A DNA stretch of 64,000 bases, from assembly GCA_017406005.1 (NCBI GenBank), contig JAFQZI010000093.1:1-64000 (forward strand). Direction: 5' to 3'. Below, piece after piece: positions 25,955-35,320 of the stretch. The translations under genes were made by a program, and so were the position numbers. The notes beneath the pieces are model-generated. The model worked only from the letters and a program-made list of their open reading frames with translations. It was not told the DNA's origin and made no database searches. Each line of letters begins with the position of its first letter. The stretch's first letter is position 1. The stretch is from Oscillospiraceae bacterium. GTDB taxonomy: Bacteria > Bacillota > Clostridia > Oscillospirales > Oscillospiraceae.

Positions 25955-27109
25955 ATGAGGAATCGAAGTACGGAAATCGTCAATCATGGGGGAAGATGGC
26001 TGATTTTCCTTATAGTTCTGACTTTTTTTGCAACGGTGCTGGCAGCTTGCGGGGTTAAAAAAGTTCAGGTCTCCGCTGTTACATCCGGTGAGGTACGGCT
26101 CAATGAGGGCAAACCTTTGGAGATTGCATTTTCTGCTGAGGATACCCGGGCAATGTCAAATTATATGCTGGAAGGGCGATTCCTGCACAGTGGAAAAACA
26201 CTGTATGGTTCCAGGCATGATGAATCGGGAGATCCATATCTCTGCTGTATGAAGTTTTCGGCAGGGCAGAAAGGGATGCATGTCCGGGAGACGGAAGTAA
26301 TGGACACAAAAACAGATGCGAAGTATCTTCTGCTGGATAACGGGTTTCTCTATTATCTGCGGAAGGACCGGCTTTCCGGGAATACTTCCATCGTACGGAT
26401 TCCGTCAGCTATGGGGTCAGAAACCAGGCCTGAAACACTTTATTCCGAACCGTGTGATTTTCTGTTCAGAAGGGGTGGCCAGCTTTACTTTACAGACGCT
26501 AACGGCCATTTATGCTCAATGCCTCTTGCCGGGGGAGATGTGCAGCCTGTGGTTTCTGATAAAACGATCTGTTATCCGTATCTTTTGACGGAGGATCTGT
26601 TGCTGTTCCAGGACGATGCGGACGGTGAGAGCCTGCATATGCGATACCTGCCGACTGGGTTTGAGCTGAAAATATCGAACGGTCGGGTTTTATGTTATGT
26701 AGTAAAGGGCAGCGACGTATGGTTTTTACGGGCGGAGGAACTCGGCAGTGAAAAATGCAGATTATGCCGTGCAGATCTTAATGAATTCTTGCATGGGTTT
26801 GACCCGACCGCTCGACCGGACGCTTCCTTTCAATTCACAATAGAGGAATCGTCAGAGTCTATGGGCCCGCTTTTTTCCATCAACGGCGGACATATCAATG
26901 CATCCAACTATCAGACTGCGGATTTCTCAAACTGGCGTTCGCTTGCCGACAATGCCTGGGAGAAAGGTTATTTGGCAGCCTGCCAGTATGTATCGGAAGA
27001 TTTTGAGATATTCTATGACTATAATGAAGAGGGCAGGATTGATAAGATGCTGTTCTACGAGCCATCCGTAAAGCGCAGAAGCAATATTGAACTGTACAAA
27101 TATTCCTGA
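25955..27109 (+). CDS. Lipoprotein, DUF5050-like beta-propeller type
   Basis: 384 residues. A long N-terminal leader with a membrane segment and lipobox LAAC (Cys about residue 32). The body repeats short strands with aromatic-rich turns (GFLYYLRKD, GGQLYFTDANGHLCSMPLAGG, DLLLFQDDADG), like DUF5050 proteins, which are predicted propellers. Anchored on the outer membrane face. 12 bp after the enolase-like gene and probably co-transcribed. No good ribosome site is visible. Function unknown. Confidence 0.65.
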   Translation: MRNRSTEIVNHGGRWLIFLIVLTFFATVLAACGVKKVQVSAVTSGEVRLNEGKPLEIAFSAEDTRAMSNYMLEGRFLHSGKTLYGSRHDESGDPYLCCMKFSAGQKGMHVRETEVMDTKTDAKYLLLDNGFLYYLRKDRLSGNTSIVRIPSAMGSETRPETLYSEPCDFLFRRGGQLYFTDANGHLCSMPLAGGDVQPVVSDKTICYPYLLTEDLLLFQDDADGESLHMRYLPTGFELKISNGRVLCYVVKGSDVWFLRAEELGSEKCRLCRADLNEFLHGFDPTARPDASFQFTIEESSESMGPLFSINGGHINASNYQTADFSNWRSLADNAWEKGYLAACQYVSEDFEIFYDYNEEGRIDKMLFYEPSVKRRSNIELYKYS

Positions 27110-27172
27110 TATAATCTGCACTGTCTTTGTATGGCAACAATACAAAAGGAATGTCAATTTACAGGAAAAATA

Positions 27173-27201
27173 TTTACACAAAACGTAATTTGTAGTATAT
27201 T
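27173..27201 (+). promoter_or_regulatory. Promoter of the CofE-like gene
   Basis: TTTACA (27173-27178), 17 bp, TATATT (27196-27201), about 37 nt before the ATG. Confidence 0.55.
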
Positions 27202-27244
27202 AATCAAGTTGTTGATCCAATTCCATAGATAAAGGAGAAATACT

Positions 27245-28444
27245 ATGAGCCGTTTGGTTGGAACTGTTTCCCGCGGAATCCGGGCTCCGATTATCCGCGA
27301 GGGAGATGATATTGCGAAGCTGGTTACAGAGTCTGTTTTGGCCGCTTCAGAAGATGAAGAGTGGGGGTTTCGTATCCGCAACAGGGATATTATTGCCATG
27401 ACTGAGGCAATAGTTGCCCGGGCACAGGGCAATTATGCCACGGTGGATGATATTGCAGCAGACGTCAAAACAAAATTCGGCGGGGATACCGTCGGAGTGA
27501 TCTTCCCAATCCTCAGCCGCAATCGTTTTGCAATCTGTCTTCGCGGAATTGCGAAAGGAGCAAAAAAAATCGTTCTGATGCTCTCCTACCCGGCAGACGA
27601 AGTCGGTAATCACCTGGTGTCCCTCGACGATGTGGAGAAAGCCGGTGTCGATCCGTATACGGACGTGCTGTCTCTGGAGAAATACCGGGAATTATTCGGA
27701 TATAAAAAGCATCGTTTTACCGGGGTAGACTATGTAGAGTATTATGAGCAGCTGATTCGGGAAGCTGGTGCAGACTGCGAAATTGTTTTTGCGAACAATC
27801 CTGTTGCCATTCTGGGATATACGGATCATGTCCTTTGCTGCGATATCCATACTTGTCCCCGCACCAAGCGTATTCTGAAAAAAGCCGGTGCGGCTGTGGT
27901 CCTGGGTATGGATGAGATCCTCAATGCTCCGGTCAATGGCTCCGGCTATAACGAAAAATATGGCTTGCTTGGTACGAACAAGGCCAATGAAGATATGGTA
28001 AAGCTCTTTCCGCGTGACAGCCAGAAGCTTGTGGAAGAGATTCAGAAGAATATTTTTGATGCTACCGGAAAGCATGTAGAGGTGCTTGTCTATGGTGACG
28101 GAGCCTTCAAGGATCCGGTCGGAGAAATCTGGGAATTCGCGGATCCGATCGTGGCACCGTTCTATACGAGCGGCCTGGAGGGAACACCAAATGAATTGAA
28201 GATCAAATATCTTGCGGACAATGATTTTTCCAATCTCAGCGGTGAGGAACTGCGGAATGCCATAAAGGGAGAGATAGAGAAGAAGGATGCAAACCTTGTC
28301 GGGAAAATGGCTTCTGAGGGCACGACGCCCCGCCGCCTGACTGATCTGATCGGCTCTCTCTGTGACCTTACCTCCGGTTCCGGTGACAAAGGAACTCCGA
28401 TTGTTTATATCCAGGGATATTTTGACAACTATACAACGGAATAA
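27245..28444 (+). CDS. Coenzyme F420-0:L-glutamate ligase family protein (CofE-like)
   Basis: 399 residues, longer than archaeal CofE (about 250). The F420 ligase fold is recognisable in VGTVSRGIRAPIIREGDD, DIIAMTEAIVARAQGNY and KHVEVLVYGDGAFKDPVGEIWEFADP. CofE adds glutamate to F420-0 with GTP, but no other F420 genes are in the window and Bacillota of this type usually lack F420. The protein probably ligates an amino acid to another molecule; the acceptor is unknown. SD AAGGAG. Monocistronic. Confidence 0.8.
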   Translation: MSRLVGTVSRGIRAPIIREGDDIAKLVTESVLAASEDEEWGFRIRNRDIIAMTEAIVARAQGNYATVDDIAADVKTKFGGDTVGVIFPILSRNRFAICLRGIAKGAKKIVLMLSYPADEVGNHLVSLDDVEKAGVDPYTDVLSLEKYRELFGYKKHRFTGVDYVEYYEQLIREAGADCEIVFANNPVAILGYTDHVLCCDIHTCPRTKRILKKAGAAVVLGMDEILNAPVNGSGYNEKYGLLGTNKANEDMVKLFPRDSQKLVEEIQKNIFDATGKHVEVLVYGDGAFKDPVGEIWEFADPIVAPFYTSGLEGTPNELKIKYLADNDFSNLSGEELRNAIKGEIEKKDANLVGKMASEGTTPRRLTDLIGSLCDLTSGSGDKGTPIVYIQGYFDNYTTE

Positions 28445-28495
28445 GGAACGGATTTATTCGGCATAACTATTCAGTGCTATCCTTCCCACTATATT

Positions 28496-28580
28496 GAGCT
28501 CGCGACGGAGCACTGAAATCGAAGTATAATGTTATTTTCGCGAGCCATAGAATGCACTTATTACGAAGTGACTGAACAGT
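28496..28580 (+). repeat. Intergenic repeat element, copy A
   Basis: Hairpin arms GCTCGCGA (28498-28505) and TCGCGAGC (28538-28545) enclose the core AAATCGAAGTATAATGTT. They are followed by TGCACTTATTACGAAGTGA. It shares arms, core and distal block with copies near 37.95, 50.25 and 57.88 kb. Lies between convergent genes. Confidence 0.75.
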
Positions 28581-28593
28581 TGCTGTTTAGTTT

Positions 28594-28632
28594 AAAAAAG
28601 CAGAGCAGGCAGGATTTCCTGCCTGTTCTGTT
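28594..28632 (-). terminator. Terminator of the family 39 glycosyltransferase gene
   Basis: AGAGCAGGCAGG and CCTGCCTGTTCT around loop ATTT. A T-tract follows on the minus strand. Confidence 0.85.
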
Positions 28633-30182
28633 TATCTGGGTTGAATTACGTAAAACTTGCCATAGCTGTTGATCTGGTAGTAATTTTCAGAGAAGTACAG
28701 TAAGTCGTCAGCTGCTGCAACATAAACTGCATCTTCTGAAGGATCGGGATCGGGAGGGATATGAAAAGTAAAGCGCCGGGAAAACTCCGGACTCTGATAA
28801 TACTTTTCATCGGTTTCCATATAAAACAGCGTGAGGATTTCACTGACGTGTGAGTAGCCCTTATACTGTGCGTCCGCAGAGATATAGATTTTTTCTGCAT
28901 CAGTGTCCTTGATTGCAGTTACGGCATTACCAAAATCCAGCATGAAGTCATCGGCTGCCTGATCGGCATAAGTCGTAAAATAGGTTCCGGCAAAAATACA
29001 GAATGCGGTGATGTAAGCAATCGGAATAAGGAGTTTCAGGATTCTCCCGATTGTTTTCCCATCGAAATAATGAATAGAAGCATAAATGCCGATGCCTGTA
29101 AAGAGAATCAGGGGATAGAAGATAATGTTGATGCGGTTGATGTTCACATTTGCGGTAATCAACCCGGCAGCCAAAGAAGTCAGAAACCAGATTACCGTTA
29201 AGGCAGCAGCGATACTTTTTCGATAACGCCTGAAGACGAGCACCATACCGATCAGTATAAACGGAACGGAAAAGACATAGAGAGTTCCGAATCCGCGGAT
29301 CTCATTCCACGCCGGGCCCCGATAGATCTGAAAGAGAATCCGGAGAAGCGCTTCCGCATTTTGCTGCAGTTGTTTTATCGGTTCTTTGGAAAAGAAAAGG
29401 ACATCACTTGAGCGCATAGAGTATGGGAAATACGGAATCGTGAAAAACGGAGTTTCAATCGTGTCAATCCCGAATGTGTTGATTGCCATACAGGCGAGAA
29501 AGGGCCATGCAATCAATAAATAAATAATTGCACAGATAAGAATCTGCAGGAAAGACACTTTTTTGCGCCGCAACAGCATGATTCCGGAAGCGAATAACAT
29601 CACCGGAACAGTATAGACAGAGATACCGTAGCAATACATGCTCAGGGCAAAAAACACCATAGAGAGGTAAAGCCATCCGGACTTTCGGGAAATACCCCGG
29701 TTCAGAAAACAAATGCCGGCAAGGAGAAAATGCGGGAACAGATTGCAGTCAAGCGCCCAGCGGCTTTGAATGATATGCCAGGGATTGATTGCGGTAAAAC
29801 AGAGAACAACCAACGCGGTGTTCTTCCCTGCGAAATCAGTGGAAAAAAGATACAGCAGATAAATAGAAGCAAGGCTTACCAGCAGCATAGGGAGCCTGGC
29901 AGAAAAGACAGACAGGCCGAACAGCTTAATGCTCGGTATCATCAGATAGCTCAGGAGAGCACTCATCTGCCCGAATCCCCACGCTGTCAGATGAACCGGA
30001 TACCGCATGCCGAGACGGTCTGTCCCGTAATCGGCAAGTGCTTTTGCGTCCACTGCCGCCATTGCTCCGTCCTGATTCATTCCTCCGGGGACAACCCCAA
30101 ACTGGTAAACTCGGATAGAAACAGCAATAATACATGCCAGGAAGAGCAGCAAATAATAGTTTTTTTTCTTGTACATTTTCAT
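28632..30182 (-). CDS. Membrane glycosyltransferase, family 39 (PMT/ArnT-like)
   Basis: 516 residues with about eleven membrane helices. The first extracytoplasmic loop carries the acidic motif expected for GT39/GT83 enzymes (GGMNQDGAMAAVDAKALADYG), and SRWALDCNLFPHFLL lies in a later loop. Such enzymes move a sugar from a polyprenyl-phosphate carrier to protein or cell-wall glycan outside the membrane. A promoter (30189-30217) places the predicted transcript start at or next to the ATG, and no Shine-Dalgarno is visible, so the message may be leaderless. Stands alone; acceptor unknown. Confidence 0.82.
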   Translation of the reverse strand: MKMYKKKNYYLLLFLACIIAVSIRVYQFGVVPGGMNQDGAMAAVDAKALADYGTDRLGMRYPVHLTAWGFGQMSALLSYLMIPSIKLFGLSVFSARLPMLLVSLASIYLLYLFSTDFAGKNTALVVLCFTAINPWHIIQSRWALDCNLFPHFLLAGICFLNRGISRKSGWLYLSMVFFALSMYCYGISVYTVPVMLFASGIMLLRRKKVSFLQILICAIIYLLIAWPFLACMAINTFGIDTIETPFFTIPYFPYSMRSSDVLFFSKEPIKQLQQNAEALLRILFQIYRGPAWNEIRGFGTLYVFSVPFILIGMVLVFRRYRKSIAAALTVIWFLTSLAAGLITANVNINRINIIFYPLILFTGIGIYASIHYFDGKTIGRILKLLIPIAYITAFCIFAGTYFTTYADQAADDFMLDFGNAVTAIKDTDAEKIYISADAQYKGYSHVSEILTLFYMETDEKYYQSPEFSRRFTFHIPPDPDPSEDAVYVAAADDLLYFSENYYQINSYGKFYVIQPR

Positions 30183-30188
30183 AAATAT

Positions 30189-30217
30189 ATTATACTATGG
30201 GCATAACAATAGAGCAA
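30189..30217 (-). promoter_or_regulatory. Promoter of the glycosyltransferase gene
   Basis: Minus strand TTGCTC (30217-30212), 17 bp, TATAAT (30194-30189). The predicted start is about 30182, the position of the start codon. Confidence 0.55.
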
Positions 30218-30254
30218 GAGAGAAGCAGCTTTTTGAAAGAACGGAGAAGAAAAA

Positions 30255-31139
30255 ATGTTTGACGTTGTGTGTGTCGGTCAGGCTGTGCTGGACTGCATTA
30301 CCCGAGGGAAAGAGGCAGAGCCATATAAACCCAATGTCTACCGGGCGGAGACAATCCGCCTCCATACAGGAGGAGATGCGGTAAATGAAGCAATGGCACT
30401 TTCGGGAATGGGCTTTTCTACGGCAGCCGTATGCGGAGTAGGAAAAGACATTGCCGGGAATATCCTGATTGATGAGTTGTCAAAAGCAGGGGTAAATTCA
30501 GACTATGTCAGAAGGGTGGAAATGGATACTCCGATTGCGAACCTGCAGGTAGCCGAAGACGGCAGCAGGGTCTCAGTCAACTCCCAGGCGACAAAGCTGC
30601 CGGGATACAGAATCTCTGCCGATGAACTGCCCTGTGCAAGAATTGTTTCCCTGGCCAGTATTTTCCGGCCGCCTCTGGAAGATCGAGCGGTATTGGAGGA
30701 ACTGATCCGGGCAGCGAAGGCTAAAAATGCGGTTGTTTGTGCGGATACGAAACTCCCATTGCGAGGATTGATAGAGATCGGCGAATATGCGAGTTTGTTG
30801 CCTTTCATCGATTATCTGTTCCCGAATGAAAAGGAGGCTGCTTATTATACCCGAAGAAACACATATTCCGAAATGGCAGCAGCCTTCAGGGATATGGGAA
30901 TAAAAAATGTGGTAATCAAAGCCGGACCGGAAGGGTGTTATGTCAGCGGAGGAGAAGGGGAATATTCTTTGCCCGCAGTTCCGGTGCCGAATGTGGTGGA
31001 TACGACCGGCGCCGGGGATAATTTTGTAGCAGGTTTTATCTCTGGCATTCTTCAGAATGCTTCTCTCCGCGACTGTGCTGATCTTGGCCTCCGCCAGGCG
31101 GCTAAAGCCATCATGCATACCGGAGGCGGAGTTCTATAA
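30255..31139 (+). CDS. PfkB-family carbohydrate kinase
   Basis: 294 residues. N-terminal glycine motif in LHTGGDAVNEAMALSGMG and the C-terminal PfkB signature with catalytic Asp (DTTGAGDNFVAGFISG, about 248-263). These enzymes phosphorylate sugars or nucleosides with ATP; ribokinase and 2-keto-3-deoxygluconate kinase are common substrates. There is no linked transporter or catabolic gene, so the substrate cannot be inferred. SD GGAGAAG. Divergent from the glycosyltransferase. Confidence 0.88.
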   Translation: MFDVVCVGQAVLDCITRGKEAEPYKPNVYRAETIRLHTGGDAVNEAMALSGMGFSTAAVCGVGKDIAGNILIDELSKAGVNSDYVRRVEMDTPIANLQVAEDGSRVSVNSQATKLPGYRISADELPCARIVSLASIFRPPLEDRAVLEELIRAAKAKNAVVCADTKLPLRGLIEIGEYASLLPFIDYLFPNEKEAAYYTRRNTYSEMAAAFRDMGIKNVVIKAGPEGCYVSGGEGEYSLPAVPVPNVVDTTGAGDNFVAGFISGILQNASLRDCADLGLRQAAKAIMHTGGGVL

Positions 31140-31146
31140 AATAAAA

Positions 31147-31186
31147 GAAAAAACGACATGGTTCTTGGCCATGCCGTTTTTCTTTC
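31147..31186 (+). terminator. Terminator after the PfkB kinase
   Basis: AAAAACGACATGG pairs with CCATGCCGTTTTT, one mismatch. It may serve both convergent genes. Confidence 0.85.
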
Positions 31187-31192
31187 TGGGAG

Positions 31193-34100
31193 TTATGATC
31201 CCGCCTGACGCCAGATAGCGTAGAGGGTAACGGTTTCTCCGTTTGTGGTGGCGAGATCAGTGACCTTTGATCTGTTAAGATAAGTCGGGGTATCGGCGTT
31301 CGGGTCAGTGCTCCACCCGAGGAACACATAACCGGAAAGCCTGTAACTGCAGCTTGTGAGCATATAGGTTCTGCCGAAGAGGCGGTTTGTAAGGTCTCGC
31401 ATGGTTCCCGTCACAGCTCCGCGGCCCTGGGCATTGCTGTCAAAAGAAATATTATATTTTAGCTGAGCCCATTTTGCATATACTGTGACGGCGCCTCCCG
31501 TAAGGCTGATATTGATAACGGTGATCTTTGTTCGGAAAGAGGACTCGCTGTACCATCCCTCAAAGACATAGCCAGATCGGCTTATATCCTGCAGAATAAC
31601 AGTTTCTGTGGAACTGTAAGTTGACGGATTCGGATTTGCATCAGAGGAAGTGACATTCCGATAATTGATCCGGTATGTTACGGGTGCCCATTGTGCATAA
31701 AGAGTTACTACAGCACCGTTCTCCGTGGAAAGGGAAGTGACGCGTGCCCGATTGGCGAAACTGCTGCCGGATCCGTCAGGTGCGGTATTCCATCCGGCAA
31801 AGCCATATCCGCTGCGTTTAAAGGTGTTGTTTTTAAGAGAATAACTCCGTCCGCAGATACATCCGGTTAGAGGATCCATAGTCCCACTCCCGCCATTGGC
31901 ATCAAATGCAACCGTATAGGAGTATGGTGACCATTTGGCGTAGAGCGTCAGGTTGCCGGAGGTGCCGTGTGGGATGGACGTAATTGCACTGGAGTAGCGG
32001 GAATCTGTATACCATCCGCCGAACACATATCCGGCACGGCTGAGCCCGGAGAGCGTTATGGTCGGATCTTCCGCGGAGTATACAGCGGGATTGCTGTTCC
32101 CGTCGGACTCTATGACATTCCTGTATGTAATCCGATATTGTACGGGAGACCATTGTGCATAAAGGGTCAGCATTGCCCCGTCACCGGAAGCAAAGTTTGC
32201 CTGCCGCGCGCGGTTGCTGTATGCGGTGCCGCTGCCGTCAGGCGCAGTATTCCACCCAGTAAAGGTGTAGCCTGATCTTCGGAAAGAATTGGAAGTAAGT
32301 GTAACGGTATTCCCGTACTGGCGATTTTCCAGCGCTCTCATCGTGCCGGAAGTTGCACCGTTGCCGTCAAACACGATGCTGTACTGATGCGCAGCCCAGA
32401 TAGCGTAGAGAGTAACGGTTTTTCCGTTTGTCGCAGTCAGGTTGGAAAAAGATGCGCGATCTTCATAAGCAACCTTTCCGCGTGCAGACAAAGCCCAGCC
32501 GATGAAACTGAAACCTTCTCTCGTGTAGGTGCAGGCAGGAAGCGTGTAGGTCTCGCCATAGTTGCAGATCTTTCCCTGGGAAGGCATTTCTCCAATGCCG
32601 CCGTTTGCATCGAAGGCAAGTATGTAGGCATTTGTTACCCAGACCGCATAAAGCGTTACGGTTCCGCCTGCAGAAGCTGTCAGGTTTATGACATTCTGCC
32701 TGTCCGTATAATCAGCAGAAGAGGCGGAAGGATTGGTAGACCAGCCTGCAAAGGCAGAGCCGTCTTTCCGATAAGAATTTGCAGTGAGTACAGCCTGCTT
32801 GTCGTAAGTTAAAGTCTGGGTTCTCTGACTGCCTGTACCTCCGTTAGGGTCGAAAACAACCGTATAGGTATTGGCTTTCCATTTTGCATATAGCGTCAGG
32901 TCTCCTGAGGTTCCTGAAGTGATGGCTGTGATCGGAGTACCGGCGAGAGAGGACGTTTTGAACCAGCCTTCAAAGGAGTATCCTGTGCGGGAAGGATTTA
33001 GGAGCATAACTTCTGTTCCTGCATTATAGGAAGACGGATTGCCAGCTACATTTGTTCCACCGTTGCATTCATAACTGATCTGATAAGAGAGAGCGTCTCC
33101 GCACCTTGAGCAAGTACCGTTGACATAGTCATGCCCGAGAGCTTTTACTACAAGGGCTTCCGGGGTTACGGAGTTTTTATGTTCTTCCGTGAGGAAGAGC
33201 TCTCCGCACTCATCGCATGTCCAGTAGGCAAGTGTTCCGTCTTTGATGCAGGTTGCCTCAACAGCTTTGTGGAAGGTGAGAGATTTATGCGTCTCATCGG
33301 CCGGGTCAACAGTGCCGTCGGAATAATCCGTATCGGGAACCGGATAAGAGGAGCTGAAGGAAGCACTATTGAATTTATCTCCTTTGACGGAAACGCCATT
33401 TTGCTTATGATTCTTCAGCCACCAGGTGTTTCCTCTCAGGAAATAGAGATAAGAGGAACGCCCGGCATCCCATGTCGCGTCGAGATGGTAATACTTATCT
33501 CCTAAACGGACTATATTCCAGGCATGCAGCATCTGCTGGCTGTCAATGACGCGAGCATTGATACCTGCTTCCAGACATAGCCGATAAAATGCTACCGAGT
33601 AACCCTGGCATACGGCTGTTTTCTGAACGAGTGCAGCATAGCCCGTAAACTTTAGAGTATAGGAACTATCATCGGCATGGACATTGTCGTAGGTAACATG
33701 CGTGCAAAGATAGTCATAGATTGCTTTAATTTTCTGATAGTCTGTTTTTCCGGAAAGGCTGAGCTGATTGAGAACAGAATTTACAGTATTGGTTACCTCA
33801 TCTTCCTGTGCTGCTGTGGTATAGTAAAGCGGAGCATAATTGAAAAGATAGGAATACTGATTCGAGCCGCTCAGCTTTACAGGCCCGGCACCTGTGGCAT
33901 TATATCCGCCGAATTCATACAGTAGATAATCACCTTCCGTCGGGATGCCGGTGTGGGAAACAGCATTGGAATAAATATTAGAGCAGAGGGTATTCCAGTC
34001 AATTTCTTCGGTAGATTGGTAATAAATCTTGATTTCTGTATTACGGGAGATCATTGCGGTTTTCAATGCAGTCCCTGCAGAAGAGAGATCTTTATGGTAG

Positions 34101-35062
34101 GTATCTGCAGACGAAAATGGGGATGCCTTGAAAGCGGTACGGAACTTTATCCCGCCGTCAAAAGATTGGAGCCCAACTTCAGGGTTGGCGGGATTTTCTT
34201 TGTTCTGCAGAAGGTCTCCGCATTCCTCAGGAGTCGTTTCCGCAGCTGGAATATCAGAGACATCGACTACATCAGAGTAAATCGGATTAACCATAGTGAC
34301 GGAGTGAAGCTCCATCCCGGCAAAGGGATCTTCTATCGGCTCCGAGTCTGTTAGAACAAGATCAAATTTCTGCTCGGCCTCATCAGGTTTTACCGTAAAG
34401 AGAATATTGCTAAGCTCTTCGTATGTACCGGTTTCATCAAAAAAGCTGTAAGTGTAATCTCCCGGTGCAAGAAGATAAGTGCCGTAACCAGGAGCCTTCT
34501 CAATCTCATCATAGAAGGGATCAATGGGCTTCCCGTATTCATCTGAAACGGATAGACCGGAAAGGTCTTCCAGTTGATCACAGGCGAATGTGACGATGAC
34601 AATAGAATATTTTGTTGTACCTGGCTGTTCGGGAGTTTGTGTGGCTTCCGGTACCGGAGTTGTAGTTACCTCCGGGTTTGAGATCTGCTCAGGAGTCGGT
34701 TCGGGAGTCGGTGCAAGAGTCGGATCCGGGGTCGGCTCTGGAGTTGGTTCGGGAGTCGGCTCCGGAGTGGGCTCGGGAGTCGGCTCAGAGGTCGGTTCGG
34801 GAGTCGGCTCAGGAGTCGGTTCGGGATCCGGCTCAGGAGTCGGTTCGGGATCCGGTGCAGGAGTCGGTTCGGGATCCGGTGCAGGGGAAGGGGTAACCTC
34901 CGGCTCAGAGGCCAAATCAGAGGCAAAAAGCTGAATATTTCCCTGCTGACCGGGATCGGGGTTTTCCCACCCGTCACTTGTTACAGCAAAAGCAGAAGCC
35001 TGTACCAGCGAGAGGCACATGGCAAAAACCAGTATGAAAGAAAGCAGCTTTCTGTTGGACAT
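31193..35062 (-). CDS. Large secreted protein: Pro-rich stalk, transglutaminase-like domain, eight InlB-type repeats
   Basis: 1289 residues from the ATG at 35062, chosen because AGGAGGG lies 8 nt upstream and a signal peptide follows directly (cleavage near QASAFA, residue 26). Residues about 54-131 are a Pro-Glu-Pro-Thr repeat, a likely wall-spanning stalk. A transglutaminase/protease-like core follows near 485-527 with Cys (AVCQGYSVAFYR), His (LHAWNIV) and Asp (YHLDATWD). Residues about 667-1285 are eight InlB B/Listeria-Bacteroides repeats, each ending in LYAxW. No LPXTG motif or C-terminal anchor is seen, so surface retention is uncertain. Such repeats are usual in adhesins of gut Bacillota. 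Monocistronic. Confidence 0.9.
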   Translation of the reverse strand: MSNRKLLSFILVFAMCLSLVQASAFAVTSDGWENPDPGQQGNIQLFASDLASEPEVTPSPAPDPEPTPAPDPEPTPEPDPEPTPEPTPEPTSEPTPEPTPEPTPEPTPEPTPDPTLAPTPEPTPEQISNPEVTTTPVPEATQTPEQPGTTKYSIVIVTFACDQLEDLSGLSVSDEYGKPIDPFYDEIEKAPGYGTYLLAPGDYTYSFFDETGTYEELSNILFTVKPDEAEQKFDLVLTDSEPIEDPFAGMELHSVTMVNPIYSDVVDVSDIPAAETTPEECGDLLQNKENPANPEVGLQSFDGGIKFRTAFKASPFSSADTYHKDLSSAGTALKTAMISRNTEIKIYYQSTEEIDWNTLCSNIYSNAVSHTGIPTEGDYLLYEFGGYNATGAGPVKLSGSNQYSYLFNYAPLYYTTAAQEDEVTNTVNSVLNQLSLSGKTDYQKIKAIYDYLCTHVTYDNVHADDSSYTLKFTGYAALVQKTAVCQGYSVAFYRLCLEAGINARVIDSQQMLHAWNIVRLGDKYYHLDATWDAGRSSYLYFLRGNTWWLKNHKQNGVSVKGDKFNSASFSSSYPVPDTDYSDGTVDPADETHKSLTFHKAVEATCIKDGTLAYWTCDECGELFLTEEHKNSVTPEALVVKALGHDYVNGTCSRCGDALSYQISYECNGGTNVAGNPSSYNAGTEVMLLNPSRTGYSFEGWFKTSSLAGTPITAITSGTSGDLTLYAKWKANTYTVVFDPNGGTGSQRTQTLTYDKQAVLTANSYRKDGSAFAGWSTNPSASSADYTDRQNVINLTASAGGTVTLYAVWVTNAYILAFDANGGIGEMPSQGKICNYGETYTLPACTYTREGFSFIGWALSARGKVAYEDRASFSNLTATNGKTVTLYAIWAAHQYSIVFDGNGATSGTMRALENRQYGNTVTLTSNSFRRSGYTFTGWNTAPDGSGTAYSNRARQANFASGDGAMLTLYAQWSPVQYRITYRNVIESDGNSNPAVYSAEDPTITLSGLSRAGYVFGGWYTDSRYSSAITSIPHGTSGNLTLYAKWSPYSYTVAFDANGGSGTMDPLTGCICGRSYSLKNNTFKRSGYGFAGWNTAPDGSGSSFANRARVTSLSTENGAVVTLYAQWAPVTYRINYRNVTSSDANPNPSTYSSTETVILQDISRSGYVFEGWYSESSFRTKITVINISLTGGAVTVYAKWAQLKYNISFDSNAQGRGAVTGTMRDLTNRLFGRTYMLTSCSYRLSGYVFLGWSTDPNADTPTYLNRSKVTDLATTNGETVTLYAIWRQAGS

Positions 35063-35320
35063 AAACAGAACCCTCCTGAGGGAAGATAGGTAGATAAACT
35101 GAGCACGTTTAAATATAAACCGATTTTTCAACAAACATACTATACATCAAATGAAATTATTTTGCAATAAAATTTTCTATTTTGAAAAATATTGACTATA
35201 AATTGTAGATATTGCAAAAATGAGAGAGAAAAATCCCCTCCGGGGGGTTCCGAATTTTCATAATTCGTGGTATGATATCATCTATAAAACGATAGATTCA
35301 TTTGGGAAAGGCGGCAGGAT

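Noticed and set aside
34590-34934. A Gly-Val-Gly-Ser repeat protein on the plus strand
   Set aside because: It is the reverse reading of the Pro-Glu-Pro-Thr stalk of the large secreted protein.
31193-35062. Naming the large repeat protein an internalin
   Set aside because: Only the InlB B-repeats are shared; the leucine-rich repeats that define internalins are absent.
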